Assembly (NCBI GenBank): GCA_041392205.1
Contig: JAWKMO010000012.1
Span: 1 to 62,753, forward strand
DNA: 62,753 bases
Reading direction: 5' to 3'
Origin: Halomarinibacterium sp041392205
GTDB taxonomy: Bacteria; Bacteroidota; Bacteroidia; Flavobacteriales; Flavobacteriaceae
Shown: positions 28,460-37,516 of the stretch, in pieces
Position numbering within the stretch: the stretch's first letter is position 1
How the letters are laid out: the number at the start of each line of letters is the position of its first letter
Notes under the pieces: model-generated
Databases searched by the model: none
Seen by the model: the letters and a program-made list of their open reading frames with translations, nothing else
What the model was told of the DNA's origin: nothing
Program-made: the position numbers and the translations under genes

Positions 28460-28900
28460 ATGACTATGATATTTATTCATAAAAACGTATTTATACTCAC
28501 CCTTTTAAGTGTCTGTTTTTGGTCGGCAAAGTCACAAAGTATCCAGAAAAACCTGAATAAAGAACTTATTGCAAAAGTAGGCACCCTATGTGAAGAAACC
28601 ACAAATTATAACCCATGTGCCGGTATTGAAATGTATGTAACACTGTTCTTTGACGAACAAAAAGTAACCTTATCAGAAAAAGAAGTAACTACTTGCGGTA
28701 AAGAAACGGTCATTTTTTCGGGTACCTATTCTTGGAAAATAGCATCTAATCAGGAAATTACCATAGATTTTGAGTCCAAACAAATAGGAGGTACTTATTT
28801 AAAGGAAATGGTATTTGCAAAAGAAGATTCAGTAATTATTGGACGTATTAGACAATTCAATGGGCAAGTAATGAAACATATTTTTAAAGAGAAACTATGA
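28460..28900 (+). CDS. Small exported protein of unknown function
   Basis: A 146-residue protein with an N-terminal signal peptide (IFIHKNVFILTLLSVCFWSA). The mature part reads as a small beta-barrel: EMYVTLFFDEQKVTLSEKEV, KETVIFSGTYSWKIASNQ, TIDFESKQIGGTYLKEM. This pattern recalls lipocalin-like or META-like folds but no diagnostic motif is present. It overlaps the following lipoprotein gene by four bases. The start may be the ATG at 28460 or the one at 28466. Confidence 0.62.
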   Translation: MTMIFIHKNVFILTLLSVCFWSAKSQSIQKNLNKELIAKVGTLCEETTNYNPCAGIEMYVTLFFDEQKVTLSEKEVTTCGKETVIFSGTYSWKIASNQEITIDFESKQIGGTYLKEMVFAKEDSVIIGRIRQFNGQVMKHIFKEKL

Positions 28901-29862
28901 AACCAAAAACAACTTTAATACGACTAGTCTATGTAATAGTCATAGTTCTTACTTCCTGTAAAAACGAAACCCAAAAAATTTCAAAAACTCTTCAAACACA
29001 AGAGGTAACAGAAGACACCCTAACACCCCGAGAAAATAAAATTCCAGCGTTTTTTAAAAGTGCTATCAGGCCTAATGAAAAGCTATACTTAAAAAAGCAC
29101 TATAGCGATACAGTCACATTTATTGAGTTCAATAATTACGATTTTGACGAGGTTTTGTTTGGTATCAAAACTAAAAGAGACACGGTCTATTTAGTTAGCG
29201 AAGATCTTTGGGAGGATAAATTCCTTCCCGAAGACCTATTAGTCATAACCTGGAAAATAGATAGCCTAAGACCCGCAGGAGATCCAGAAGTTTTAGATTT
29301 TACTCCATTTCTGGTGGGGGCAACTAAAATAAAGAACCCCTTACCTACCTCAAAAAATGTCAATGTCCTTTGGAGGGAAAATTTGTATAACGACACTCTA
29401 AAGACCGAAGTAAATACCTTAGTATTTAATAACGAATATTTAGAAAACATAAGCCCGCAAGAAAGAGCCGCTTTGGGCTTTGTAGCCACTTTTATTGGAA
29501 ACGAATGTGAGTGGGAGGGTAACCCAAATGAAACCCGAAGTAACCTTTCATGCCAATTTTTAACTGCACTTAAGTTGGGGTATCAATGCTCAGAAACACA
29601 TTTGGGGTTTTTAAGGACGTGGTTTTCGCAGGACACCACTGCATTAAACAAACTTAAAAGCTGCCCAACGATACCCAATACCGCAACGCTGCAAACCGCA
29701 ATAGATACTATTGCTCTTGAAATAGATGACGAAATGCATCGTATTCTAGTCCATTATGAGTATTTAAACATCAACACTAGAGAAGGAAAAGCCAACAAGA
29801 TAACGAACATAGCTGAATTTGAATTTGACTGTGAAAGTGTAACCCATATCAATACCCAGTAA
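28897..29862 (+). CDS. Uncharacterised lipoprotein
   Basis: A 321-residue protein with a lipoprotein signal (RLVYVIVIVLTSC). The first half resembles a beta-rich domain (DTVTFIEFNNYDFDEVLFGI). The second half is helical with a cysteine cluster (GNECEWEGNPNETRSNLSC, then GYQCSETHLGFLRTWFSQDT, and KSCPTIP), suggesting disulfides and extracytoplasmic folding. It is the last gene of the lipoprotein cluster and converges on bshC with 19 bases between stops. No family is recognised. Confidence 0.65.
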   Translation: MKPKTTLIRLVYVIVIVLTSCKNETQKISKTLQTQEVTEDTLTPRENKIPAFFKSAIRPNEKLYLKKHYSDTVTFIEFNNYDFDEVLFGIKTKRDTVYLVSEDLWEDKFLPEDLLVITWKIDSLRPAGDPEVLDFTPFLVGATKIKNPLPTSKNVNVLWRENLYNDTLKTEVNTLVFNNEYLENISPQERAALGFVATFIGNECEWEGNPNETRSNLSCQFLTALKLGYQCSETHLGFLRTWFSQDTTALNKLKSCPTIPNTATLQTAIDTIALEIDDEMHRILVHYEYLNINTREGKANKITNIAEFEFDCESVTHINTQ

Positions 29863-29881
29863 TCCTTTTATAGAAAATGTA

Positions 29882-31477
29882 TTATACCGTTAAAACTAAA
29901 AACTGAGGATTTAAAGGCTCTAATTCCTGCTTCAAAAGAGGCAACATTTCTTCGCCCAGTTCCAAATATAATTCAGAAAAATTAAGGGTGCGTTCTTGTA
30001 AACTGCCCTTTGGAAACAATTCATTTTGAATCGCTGTGAGCCGTTCTAATTGATCAGCCAACTTACGTTTTTGAGCTTTTAACAAGCGCTTTTCCAGGTT
30101 GTCCAATCCTTTAAGTTGTTTCTTTTCTTGCGCTGCAACCGCTCCTAAAAAAGAGGCGTCGGTTTGTTCTGCTAATTGGTACAAATTGTTAAATTGCTGT
30201 TGCAAATGCTTACGCTGTGGGGTAAAATCAATTTCGATTCCGGAAAGTTTTTTAGTGAACCAAGATTGTAATTCGTGTTGTTTTTGGAATAATTCAGAAA
30301 CGGGAACTTCCAATTTCTGAAGTTTTTCTGAAGTTTTTTTAGGCACGAGTAATGCGGAATTTCGCAACAATAAAATTGGAAAAGGAACCTCAACGGCTTC
30401 AAAATAGTCCTTTAATTGAAACCAATAGGCCAATTCACCACCCCCACCTATATAGCAAAGGTTAGGCAAAATAACTTCTTGATACAACGGCCGTAATAAG
30501 GCGTTGGGAGAAAACCGTTCGGGATGATTTTGCAATTCGGAAAGGATTTCTTCTTTCGAAAAACTGATTTGAGTTTCGTTTACCTTAAACGCTCCCTCCT
30601 TTTCAATAATACGCTCCCGCAGGCCTTCTTTCAGGTAAAACAAATTAATTTCCCGTGCATGTACTTGTTCGCCATAGCCGGTTTCTATCAATTTTTCTGT
30701 AGTTTTCGTCACTTTTTGAAAGGATAGATGCTCTGTCAATTCCTTTTCTGCATACAGAATAAAGGCTTTCTTCAATTCGGCATCGTTGCCATCTACAATC
30801 ACCAATCCATTGTCTTTAAACAATTCGTTTGCCAAATAACGGGTAGCATCGGCAAGAGTATCATGCTTTAAATAACTTTCAGAAAATAACGCTAATAATT
30901 CTTTTGCATTAGTAGAAGCCCTCCATTCCTTTTTTAAATTTTCATAAACCTCCTGTAGTCCTTCCGTAGAAAGTTCGCCTACAGCTCCTCCACTATTTCT
31001 TTTCCAAGCAAACTTCTTTCCTTTAAAATTGAAATAATTTATTTCATCAAAATCATGGTCTTCGGTCGCCATCCAATACACCGGTACAAAATGGTAGTTG
31101 GGGTAGGTTTTTTTGAGTTGTTCCGAAAGATTGATGGCATCAACTATTTTATATAAAAAATACAAAGGCCCCGTAAACAAATTGAGTTGGTGGCCAGTGG
31201 TTATGGTAAATGTAGTATCCTTTTGTAATGATTCAATATTTTGTAAGGTAGCTTCAGAAGGGCTACAAAAGGCGTATTGCTTTTTTAGACTTTCAACTAA
31301 CGTAGTTCTCGACTGCGCTCGAACAGACAACTGCTTTTCTTCAAGTTGAATCTTAAAATTTTCAAGATTCGGAAACCGATGATAAAAAGGAATAGTGCTT
31401 TCTTCAAGCGCCAAATAATCACACATCAATGTTGAAAAATAACCCGTTTCTGAATAAGGAAAGTATTGTTTAGGCAT
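29882..31477 (-). CDS. bshC: Bacillithiol biosynthesis cysteine-adding enzyme BshC
   Basis: BshC joins cysteine to glucosaminyl-malate, the last step of bacillithiol synthesis; bacillithiol is the low-molecular-weight thiol of many Flavobacteriia. The length (531 residues) and the conserved blocks TITTGHQLNLFTGPLYFLYK, YPNYHFVPVYWMATEDHDF, LCYIGGGGELAYWFQLKDYF and the C-terminal coiled coil all fit the family. The oddity is a copy of a dispersed REP-like element at 31307-31329, inside the gene, encoding SVRAQSR near residues 51-57 without breaking the frame. The gene is monocistronic here, between a convergent lipoprotein and a divergent M14 peptidase. Confidence 0.95.
   Translation of the reverse strand: MPKQYFPYSETGYFSTLMCDYLALEESTIPFYHRFPNLENFKIQLEEKQLSVRAQSRTTLVESLKKQYAFCSPSEATLQNIESLQKDTTFTITTGHQLNLFTGPLYFLYKIVDAINLSEQLKKTYPNYHFVPVYWMATEDHDFDEINYFNFKGKKFAWKRNSGGAVGELSTEGLQEVYENLKKEWRASTNAKELLALFSESYLKHDTLADATRYLANELFKDNGLVIVDGNDAELKKAFILYAEKELTEHLSFQKVTKTTEKLIETGYGEQVHAREINLFYLKEGLRERIIEKEGAFKVNETQISFSKEEILSELQNHPERFSPNALLRPLYQEVILPNLCYIGGGGELAYWFQLKDYFEAVEVPFPILLLRNSALLVPKKTSEKLQKLEVPVSELFQKQHELQSWFTKKLSGIEIDFTPQRKHLQQQFNNLYQLAEQTDASFLGAVAAQEKKQLKGLDNLEKRLLKAQKRKLADQLERLTAIQNELFPKGSLQERTLNFSELYLELGEEMLPLLKQELEPLNPQFLVLTV
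31307..31329 (+). repeat. REP-like element, intragenic copy in bshC
   Basis: TCTCGACTGCGCTCGA followed by seven bases ending ACA. The same 16-base core occurs at 34153-34168 and 52278-52293, and inverted at 34108-34123. Here it lies inside bshC, in the frame encoding SVRAQSR. Confidence 0.8.
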
Positions 31478-31598
31478 AATAGCGTTTAGGAAACCTTACA
31501 AAAATAATGAGTTTTGGTATTACGAAGCCTAAAGATACGTTAATGTTAAAAAATGAAAAGGGGTTTTGCTATCTTTAAGCCTTCAAAATTTTCTAACC

Positions 31599-34094
31599 AT
31601 GAAAAATCTTTTCACATTCTTTTTTCTAGTTTGCTCAACCCTTGCTATTGCACAACTTAAATCCCCTGCCGAATTTTTAGGCTATGAGATGGGTACCGAA
31701 TTTTCCCGCCATGCCGATGTCGTGCGGTATTTTGAACATGTCGCTGCAAATAGCAATATGGTTACCTACCAAACCTACGGAAAAACCTACGAGCGTCGCC
31801 CGCTTACGTATGCAATTGTTTCTTCCCCAAAAAACCTCGCCAATATTGAGCAAATACGTACCGATAACTTAAAACAAACCGGTATTTTAAGTGGAAATGC
31901 CACTCCCGAAATTGCTATTGTTTGGTTAAGCTATAACGTACACGGAAACGAAGCTTCCAGTACCGAAGCCTCTATGGTAACGCTCTACAAACTCATTACC
32001 GAAAAACAAGCATGGTTAGAAAATACGGTCGTTATCATAGACCCGTGCATCAACCCCGATGGTCGTGACCGTTACGCCAATTGGTACAATCAAGTAAAAG
32101 CAACACCCTACAATCCGGTTCAAATTGCAACCGAGCATAACGAACCTTGGCCCGGCGGAAGACCCAATCATTATCTTTTTGACCTCAACCGCGATTGGGC
32201 TTGGGCAACACAGGTAGAAAGCCAACAACGATTAAAAATTTACAATCAGTGGTTGCCTCATGTGCATGTCGATTTTCATGAACAAGGCATTAACGAGCCC
32301 TATTATTTTGCTCCTGCTGCAGAACCCTATCACGAAATTATCACCCCATGGCAACGTGAGTTTCAAACGCAAATTGGCAAAAATCATGCTACCTATTTTG
32401 ACAAAGAAGGTTGGTTGTTTTTTACCCGTCAGTTTTTCGATTTATTATATCCTAGCTATGGCGACACCTACCCCACCTATATGGGATCCATAGGTATGAC
32501 CTACGAACAAGCGGGTCATGGCCGTGCAGGATTGGGAATTTATACCGATGAAGGCTATGAACTTACTTTGGTAGACCGAGTGGCACACCATACCACCACT
32601 GGGCTTTCTACGGTGGAAATTTCTTCAATGAATGCCAAAAAACTGAATACCGAATTCAAAAAATTCTTTGATACTAGCAGTTTAAAATACAAAAGCTATG
32701 TCTTAAAAGGCCATCCCGACAAAATAAATGCCCTCACCCAATTATTAGATTTACACGAAATCAAATATGGTTTTGCAACTGGGGGAAGCGTTAACGGATT
32801 AAACTATCAAGGTAATAAAGGCAGTATGGATGCTTCCGGAGCTCTGGTGGTAAGTACCAATCAGCCGAAGGGAAAAATGGTAAAAGTTCTTTTTGAACAA
32901 GATGCCAAATTAAGTGAACCCCTCACCTACGATATTACTGCTTGGAGCCTTCCGTATGCCTACGGATTGGATTGTGTGGCGAGTACTAGTTTGGTTTCAG
33001 CTAAGGGTACAAATCCTTCTATGAAAGTGATAAACCAAGTAGCACCAGCCAGCAGTTTGGCAGGCTATATTGTATCATGGAATAGCTTACAAGACGCCTC
33101 TTTTTTAGCCGATTTATTGCAACAAGATATAAAAGTGCGCTTTTCGGAAAAAGAATTGAGTATCAACGGGAAAAAGTTTAGTAGAGGAAGTTTGGTCATT
33201 TCTAAAAGCGATAACCGAACCAACGAAAACTTTACTGAAATCGTAACCAAAACTGCCAATAAACACCATAGAAACCTGAATATCGCCACCACCAGTTTTA
33301 GTGATAATGGCACCGATTTTGGCTCGCCTGATGTAAAACTCATCAAGAAAAATAAAATTGCCATGCTTAAAGGAAACGGTGTTTCTTCCCTAAGCTACGG
33401 AGCTCTTTGGCATTTTATGGAGCAACAACTTCACTATCCTGTAACTTCTATTGATACAGATGATTTTAGTGTGGAGGCACTAAGTAAAATAGATGTGTTG
33501 GTACTTCCTAGCGGTTGGTACAATCGCTTGTTAAATGATGCTACTTTAACCGACTTAAAAGCATGGATTGAAAAAGGCGGAAAAGTGATTGCCCTAGAAA
33601 ATGCCCTAAAAAGTTTTGTCGATAAAGAAGGATTTGACCTTAAAAAGAATCCTTCAACAGACGCTAAGACCGAAGACGAAGAAAAACCGAAAGGGAATCT
33701 TACTCCTTACGATCAACGAGAACGTGCCAGTGTCACCAACTTTATTACTGGAAGTATCTATAAAGTAAAAGTAGATCCTTCGCACCCTATGGCTTTTGGC
33801 TATGGCGATACATATTTCAGTTTAAAACAAGGCGATGAGTCCTACCAGTTTTTGGAAGAAGGTTTTAATGTTGGTTATATTGAAGGGGATGCGGTAAGTG
33901 TCTCCGGATTTTCGGGGGAAACTGCCAAAGCAGGACTTAAAAACTCTTTGGTATTTGGGGAGGCGCAACTGGGAAGTGGTAGCATTGTGTATTTGGTGGA
34001 CGATGTGATGTTTCGTTCCTTTTGGGAAAATGGCAAACTCTTTTTTGTGAATAGCCTTTTTATGGTGAATAGCAACGTTTGGATCTTGGATTAA
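31599..34094 (+). CDS. M14 family zinc carboxypeptidase-like exported peptidase
   Basis: An 831-residue exported metallopeptidase starting at ATG 31599 with a signal peptide (MKNLFTFFFLVCSTLAIAQ); a start 33 bp upstream would bury this signal. The M14 zinc site is visible in WLSYNVHGNEASSTEAS (His115, Glu118), with the third ligand in HVHVDFHEQGINEPY. The segment GMTYEQAGHGRAG may carry the catalytic glutamate. The C-terminal half has a class I glutamine-amidotransferase-like fold (KIDVLVLPSGWYN, then LKAWIEKGGKVIALENALK), as in several Bacteroidota M14 proteins. It is likely periplasmic or outer-membrane; the substrate is unknown. Confidence 0.9.
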   Translation: MKNLFTFFFLVCSTLAIAQLKSPAEFLGYEMGTEFSRHADVVRYFEHVAANSNMVTYQTYGKTYERRPLTYAIVSSPKNLANIEQIRTDNLKQTGILSGNATPEIAIVWLSYNVHGNEASSTEASMVTLYKLITEKQAWLENTVVIIDPCINPDGRDRYANWYNQVKATPYNPVQIATEHNEPWPGGRPNHYLFDLNRDWAWATQVESQQRLKIYNQWLPHVHVDFHEQGINEPYYFAPAAEPYHEIITPWQREFQTQIGKNHATYFDKEGWLFFTRQFFDLLYPSYGDTYPTYMGSIGMTYEQAGHGRAGLGIYTDEGYELTLVDRVAHHTTTGLSTVEISSMNAKKLNTEFKKFFDTSSLKYKSYVLKGHPDKINALTQLLDLHEIKYGFATGGSVNGLNYQGNKGSMDASGALVVSTNQPKGKMVKVLFEQDAKLSEPLTYDITAWSLPYAYGLDCVASTSLVSAKGTNPSMKVINQVAPASSLAGYIVSWNSLQDASFLADLLQQDIKVRFSEKELSINGKKFSRGSLVISKSDNRTNENFTEIVTKTANKHHRNLNIATTSFSDNGTDFGSPDVKLIKKNKIAMLKGNGVSSLSYGALWHFMEQQLHYPVTSIDTDDFSVEALSKIDVLVLPSGWYNRLLNDATLTDLKAWIEKGGKVIALENALKSFVDKEGFDLKKNPSTDAKTEDEEKPKGNLTPYDQRERASVTNFITGSIYKVKVDPSHPMAFGYGDTYFSLKQGDESYQFLEEGFNVGYIEGDAVSVSGFSGETAKAGLKNSLVFGEAQLGSGSIVYLVDDVMFRSFWENGKLFFVNSLFMVNSNVWILD

Positions 34095-34101
34095 ATTCGC
34101 T

Positions 34102-34174
34102 GTCAGGTCGAGCGCAGTCGAGACCTATATAAATTGTAGTTTTTTAAATACCTCTCGACTGCGCTCGAGGTGAC
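34102..34174. repeat. REP-like inverted pair
   Basis: A 22-bp arm (34102-34123) and its inverse (34153-34174) match at 20 of 22 positions around a 29-base spacer; the core is TCTCGACTGCGCTCGA. The pair fills most of the gap between the M14 peptidase and the HAD gene and would form a strong hairpin in RNA. Single copies also lie inside bshC and the E2 gene. Confidence 0.85.
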
Positions 34175-34185
34175 ATAATCTTTAT

Positions 34186-34842
34186 ATGCTGAAAGCCGTA
34201 CTTTTTGATATGGATGGGGTTATTGTTGATACCGAACCCCTACACCGAAAAGCCTATTTTAGGATGTTTGCCGAAATGAACATTGCGGTTACGGAAGCGC
34301 TTTACACCAGCTTTACGGGACAAAGCACAATTGAAATTTGCCAAACGCTAGTAAACACATTCTCATTGTCGCAAACCCCTGAAGCACTAATGGCTTGCAA
34401 ACGCAAGCATTTTAAACACCTATTTGAAAACGACGACTCCCTCAAACTCCTCCCTGGCGTGTTGGATTTAATTAAAGACTACCATCGCAACGGACTCACT
34501 CTCGTACTCGCCTCGTCCGCTTCTATGGTAAACATTAACCGCATTTTTAACCGTTTTGATTTGGATCGTTATTTTAAAGACAAGGTAAGCGGCGCCGACC
34601 TTGCCAAAAGCAAACCCCACCCAGAGATTTTTATCAAAGCCGCCCAGGCATCGGGCTTCTCAACAGTCGAATGTATGGTGATTGAAGATTCCACCAACGG
34701 GATTGCCGCCGCCAAAGCAGCAGGGATATTTTGCGTAGGCTATAACAGCCTGCATAGTGAAGACCAAGACTATTCCTTAGCGGATGTGGTGGTGGGAGAT
34801 TTTAGGGAGTTGGGGTTTGAAAGGGTGAAGGGGTGGATTTAA
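34186..34842 (+). CDS. HAD-superfamily hydrolase, beta-phosphoglucomutase-like
   Basis: A 218-residue HAD enzyme. Motif I is KAVLFDMDGVIVDTEPLH with the nucleophile and acid/base aspartates (DxD). Motif II is VLASSASM. Motif III is the lysine in AKSKPHPEIF. Motif IV is VIEDSTNGIAAAKAAG. The helical cap between motifs I and II makes it a class I, subclass IA enzyme of the beta-phosphoglucomutase/phosphatase group, acting on small phosphorylated sugars or nucleotides. It directly follows the REP-like pair, with the ATG 11 bp after it. The exact substrate cannot be read from the sequence. Confidence 0.93.
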   Translation: MLKAVLFDMDGVIVDTEPLHRKAYFRMFAEMNIAVTEALYTSFTGQSTIEICQTLVNTFSLSQTPEALMACKRKHFKHLFENDDSLKLLPGVLDLIKDYHRNGLTLVLASSASMVNINRIFNRFDLDRYFKDKVSGADLAKSKPHPEIFIKAAQASGFSTVECMVIEDSTNGIAAAKAAGIFCVGYNSLHSEDQDYSLADVVVGDFRELGFERVKGWI

Positions 34843-34920
34843 GGGTTTTGTGTGTCGTTTTTAAAGATAATCATAGTTGATTATCCGCCATAACCTAAAG
34901 ATGTCTTTATTAACCTTTCG

Positions 34921-35685
34921 TTATTTTATTTCATTTTCAATTAACTCCAAAATAGAGTCCAAATACATCATTAACGGTTCGTAATGTGCTTTTTCCATGG
35001 CGTTAGTTGTAAGGATGAACATCAAGATATTATTTTCAAACTCTCTTGATTTTAACAGTTCTAGATTACTAGTATTCTGCTCCATTTTTTGTAAACCTAT
35101 CTCTTGGCTTATACCGCTTAGGTCAAATATGGTTCTTAAACTGTTTTCATTTGTTCTAAAAATATCAAGAACTTTTTCTCTTTGAATTCTAAGTTCACTT
35201 TCCTGTTTTGAGACATCTTCTATAGTCGAAATCCAATTGGTTAATTTTATTCTTAAGTCTGTATTTGAAATATCCTTTAAACTCCCAGAGTTTATTATCT
35301 CACTTAAAAGTGAGTTATTAGGACTAAAAGAAATATCTGAGGAAAATGTGTTGACCAATAATTCAGAAAACTCTATTTCGGTAGGTGATTCATTTTTATT
35401 AGAAATAACTTCTAATAACTGTTTTGCTCCGTAAAAATTACTCTTATTTATTTTAATTAATTCGCTTAATTTATGTTTGCTTGTTTGAAATTCCTCTTTT
35501 AACCCATGTAAATAAGTTTGCTCTTTTTTCTCAATAACTCGATTTTGATTACTGTTATTGATGGCAAGCGCAATTAAAATTCCAATAACCACAAGAACAA
35601 TTTCTCCAATTGCATAAAGCAGATATTTGCTGAATTTATTTTCAGTCAATACTCTTTGGCGAATTTTCCGGAAAAATTTTATCAT
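34921..35685 (-). CDS. DUF6090 family membrane protein
   Basis: A 254-residue protein with the DUF6090 pattern: a basic N-terminus (MIKFFRKIRQRVLTENKF), then one membrane segment (YAIGEIVLVVIGILIALAIN) ending in NNSNQNR, and a long helical extracytoplasmic part rich in coiled-coil-like heptads. DUF6090 proteins are numerous and often tandem in flavobacterial accessory regions; their function is unknown. It lies on minus between the HAD gene and a small lipoprotein, both sides bearing unusual GTTGGG-type sequences. Confidence 0.85.
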   Translation of the reverse strand: MIKFFRKIRQRVLTENKFSKYLLYAIGEIVLVVIGILIALAINNSNQNRVIEKKEQTYLHGLKEEFQTSKHKLSELIKINKSNFYGAKQLLEVISNKNESPTEIEFSELLVNTFSSDISFSPNNSLLSEIINSGSLKDISNTDLRIKLTNWISTIEDVSKQESELRIQREKVLDIFRTNENSLRTIFDLSGISQEIGLQKMEQNTSNLELLKSREFENNILMFILTTNAMEKAHYEPLMMYLDSILELIENEIK

Positions 35686-35845
35686 TGTTTAGTAGCTGGT
35701 ATTAATTTAGCACAATGTGATTGTATAAGATTGTTGGGTGTTTAGGTACGTAATTTAGCAAATAAACACCAAACTTAAAATCTCCGACACTAGCGAAGTC
35801 AACTGGTGTATGTAATTTTCTAACGTAAGCGAGACTAGCAATAAA

Positions 35846-35865
35846 ATATATACGGTGTTGGGTAC
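35846..35865 (-). repeat. attC-like left flank of the small lipoprotein gene
   Basis: On plus it reads ATATATACGGTGTTGGGTAC; GTTGGGT fits the integron core GTTRRRY, and on minus it is ACCCAAC (RYYYAAC), 15 bases after the lipoprotein stop. A closely similar inverted copy flanks the other side of that gene (36323-36341). No integrase is present in the window. Confidence 0.4.
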
Positions 35866-35877
35866 CGTTTTATTTTT

Positions 35878-36309
35878 TTAAAATATCGCCCAAGGGTCAA
35901 ATCCAGCAGCCTTAATTGCAGGGGCTAATTCATCTGCCATAAATTCTTTTTCTTCAGTATCCAATTCGTCCCAAGGAAGTTCATCTACGATTTTAGAAAT
36001 TTGTTTAAGTTTTGTTTCTGAAGATTCTTTTGAGTTATAAATCACTTCAATTTTCCCAAGGAAATCATTCGTAGCTTTTCTTAGAATGACAATTACCGAT
36101 TGCTCTGATGGATTGAGACCGCGATGTTCCCAATTCTTTGCATTTTCATAAATGTCAGAGCTTCTTATTTTTTCTATAGTATTCTTAAAATTGTTATCAT
36201 TCATAGTAATCGGTAAATTTTCTTTTGTCGATTCGCTTTCCTTCTTTTTTCCATTACACGATGTCAAAACGAAGAATAATAGAATTATGGAAAATGTTGA
36301 CCTTATCAT
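35878..36309 (-). CDS. Small lipoprotein of unknown function
   Basis: A 143-residue lipoprotein. I choose the ATG at 36309, which opens directly into the SPII signal MIRSTFSIILLFFVLTSCNG; a TTG seven codons upstream falls in the flanking repeat. After a charged tether, the mature part is helical and acidic (KAKNWEHRG-like start, then ISKIVDELPWDELDTEEKEF and ELAPAIKAAGFDPWAIF). No family is recognised. It is bounded on both sides by inverted GTTGGG/CCCAAC sequences, suggesting it moved as a unit. Confidence 0.65.
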   Translation of the reverse strand: MIRSTFSIILLFFVLTSCNGKKKESESTKENLPITMNDNNFKNTIEKIRSSDIYENAKNWEHRGLNPSEQSVIVILRKATNDFLGKIEVIYNSKESSETKLKQISKIVDELPWDELDTEEKEFMADELAPAIKAAGFDPWAIF

Positions 36310-36322
36310 TGTTCTTTTAATT

Positions 36323-36341
36323 GTGCCCAACTAGTATATAT
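36323..36341 (-). repeat. attC-like right flank of the small lipoprotein gene
   Basis: On minus it reads ATATATACTAGTTGGGCAC, nearly the inverse partner of 35846-35865 (one gap, few mismatches). GTTGGGC fits GTTRRRY and lies 14 bases upstream of the lipoprotein ATG. The rest of the upstream gap (to 36481) shows nothing else evident. Confidence 0.4.
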
Positions 36342-36481
36342 TCACACGGGAGATATTTTCTATGCCTCATGCCATGCTAAGATAAGACATTTACCCTTTG
36401 TAAACCCCACACATATTTCAGCAATTCCCTATTCCCTATCACAATAATGCACAGGAGGGTAAGTTGGCTTTAGTATGGGTT

Positions 36482-37516
36482 TTAAGATTGAGCACAGGTT
36501 AACGGTCCAGCACCCAACCACTTTAGATAATGATTATGAGCATGTTGCTGCCCTACTTGCTCAAACCATTGTAACAACGGGTCTGTGGCGGTTACCGAAA
36601 AAATCTCTTGAGCATTGTTTAAAGGAATACTCCCTCTGTTTTTATTAACGGGGGTATAAAAGGAGTTATACAGTCCTTCGCTTACATCCAAGGCAAATTG
36701 TATTGCATCACATGCATCGGCTAAACTCATGGTAACTCCTTTGTAAGTTACGGTAATGCTTTTGGCATTGGGAGCAGGAGGTGGAAAAAGAGTTCCAATG
36801 CCAATCACATTATTGGCCGAAAAGGGAACCACATCCAAGACATTATAATACCGCCATGTATGAGTTAAATAGGCATCAAACTGAGCGGCAAAGGCAGCGT
36901 TCCAAGAACAAGGAGCCGCAAACGTTAGCACCGAAAAAATAGTGGGCATGGCAAATCCGCCTTTTACTAATTCATAACGTAACCATGGCCCCACAATAGT
37001 GGCTGAGTTTGCCCCTAAACTATGTCCAGTAATCCCAATCCATTTTTGCTGCGGAAAGGCATATTTTTGAAGAAAACTTAATATGGTATCGCCATTTTCG
37101 TCAACCAATTGCATCAAATTTTGAAGGGAATTGCTGGAGCCTTTTGAGATCATAGGACTGGTACTCGTATCATGGGTATAAACCCAAGGTACTTGCTCAA
37201 ACAAATTAAAATCCTGTTCAAACCAATTGTCGAAAGCGCCCCAAGAGAAATTTAATATCGATCCACGAATAGCAATAACATATTGCACCCCATTATACGC
37301 TATAAAAGCCCAATCCCCTTGGAGGGCTTGTATAGGTTCCCAAACTACTTGCCAGTTGGGCAAATAAGCTGCAAGGGTCTTTTTTACAGCTCCTTTTCCG
37401 TTTAGGGAACAGTACGTAATAGAAGCCAATTGCATTGCAATGGTGTCACCAATGGCTCTCGATTGGATGTTGGTGGCATCTATGTGCCCAGTTCCTATAC
37501 TCATTACTTGATTCAT
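36482..37516 (-). CDS. Lipase family (class 3-like) alpha/beta hydrolase
   Basis: A 344-residue alpha/beta hydrolase. The nucleophile elbow is WIGITGHSLGANSAT (Ser166, GxSxG) preceded by the strand GVQYVIAIRGS, whose IRGS resembles the oxyanion element of fungal-type class 3 lipases. A probable catalytic aspartate lies in YYNVLDVVPF and a histidine in GQQHAHNHYLKWLG. No signal peptide is visible, so secretion is not supported. It stands alone on minus with about 130-150 bp of empty sequence each side. The substrate (lipid or other ester) is unknown. Confidence 0.82.
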   Translation of the reverse strand: MNQVMSIGTGHIDATNIQSRAIGDTIAMQLASITYCSLNGKGAVKKTLAAYLPNWQVVWEPIQALQGDWAFIAYNGVQYVIAIRGSILNFSWGAFDNWFEQDFNLFEQVPWVYTHDTSTSPMISKGSSNSLQNLMQLVDENGDTILSFLQKYAFPQQKWIGITGHSLGANSATIVGPWLRYELVKGGFAMPTIFSVLTFAAPCSWNAAFAAQFDAYLTHTWRYYNVLDVVPFSANNVIGIGTLFPPPAPNAKSITVTYKGVTMSLADACDAIQFALDVSEGLYNSFYTPVNKNRGSIPLNNAQEIFSVTATDPLLQWFEQVGQQHAHNHYLKWLGAGPLTCAQS

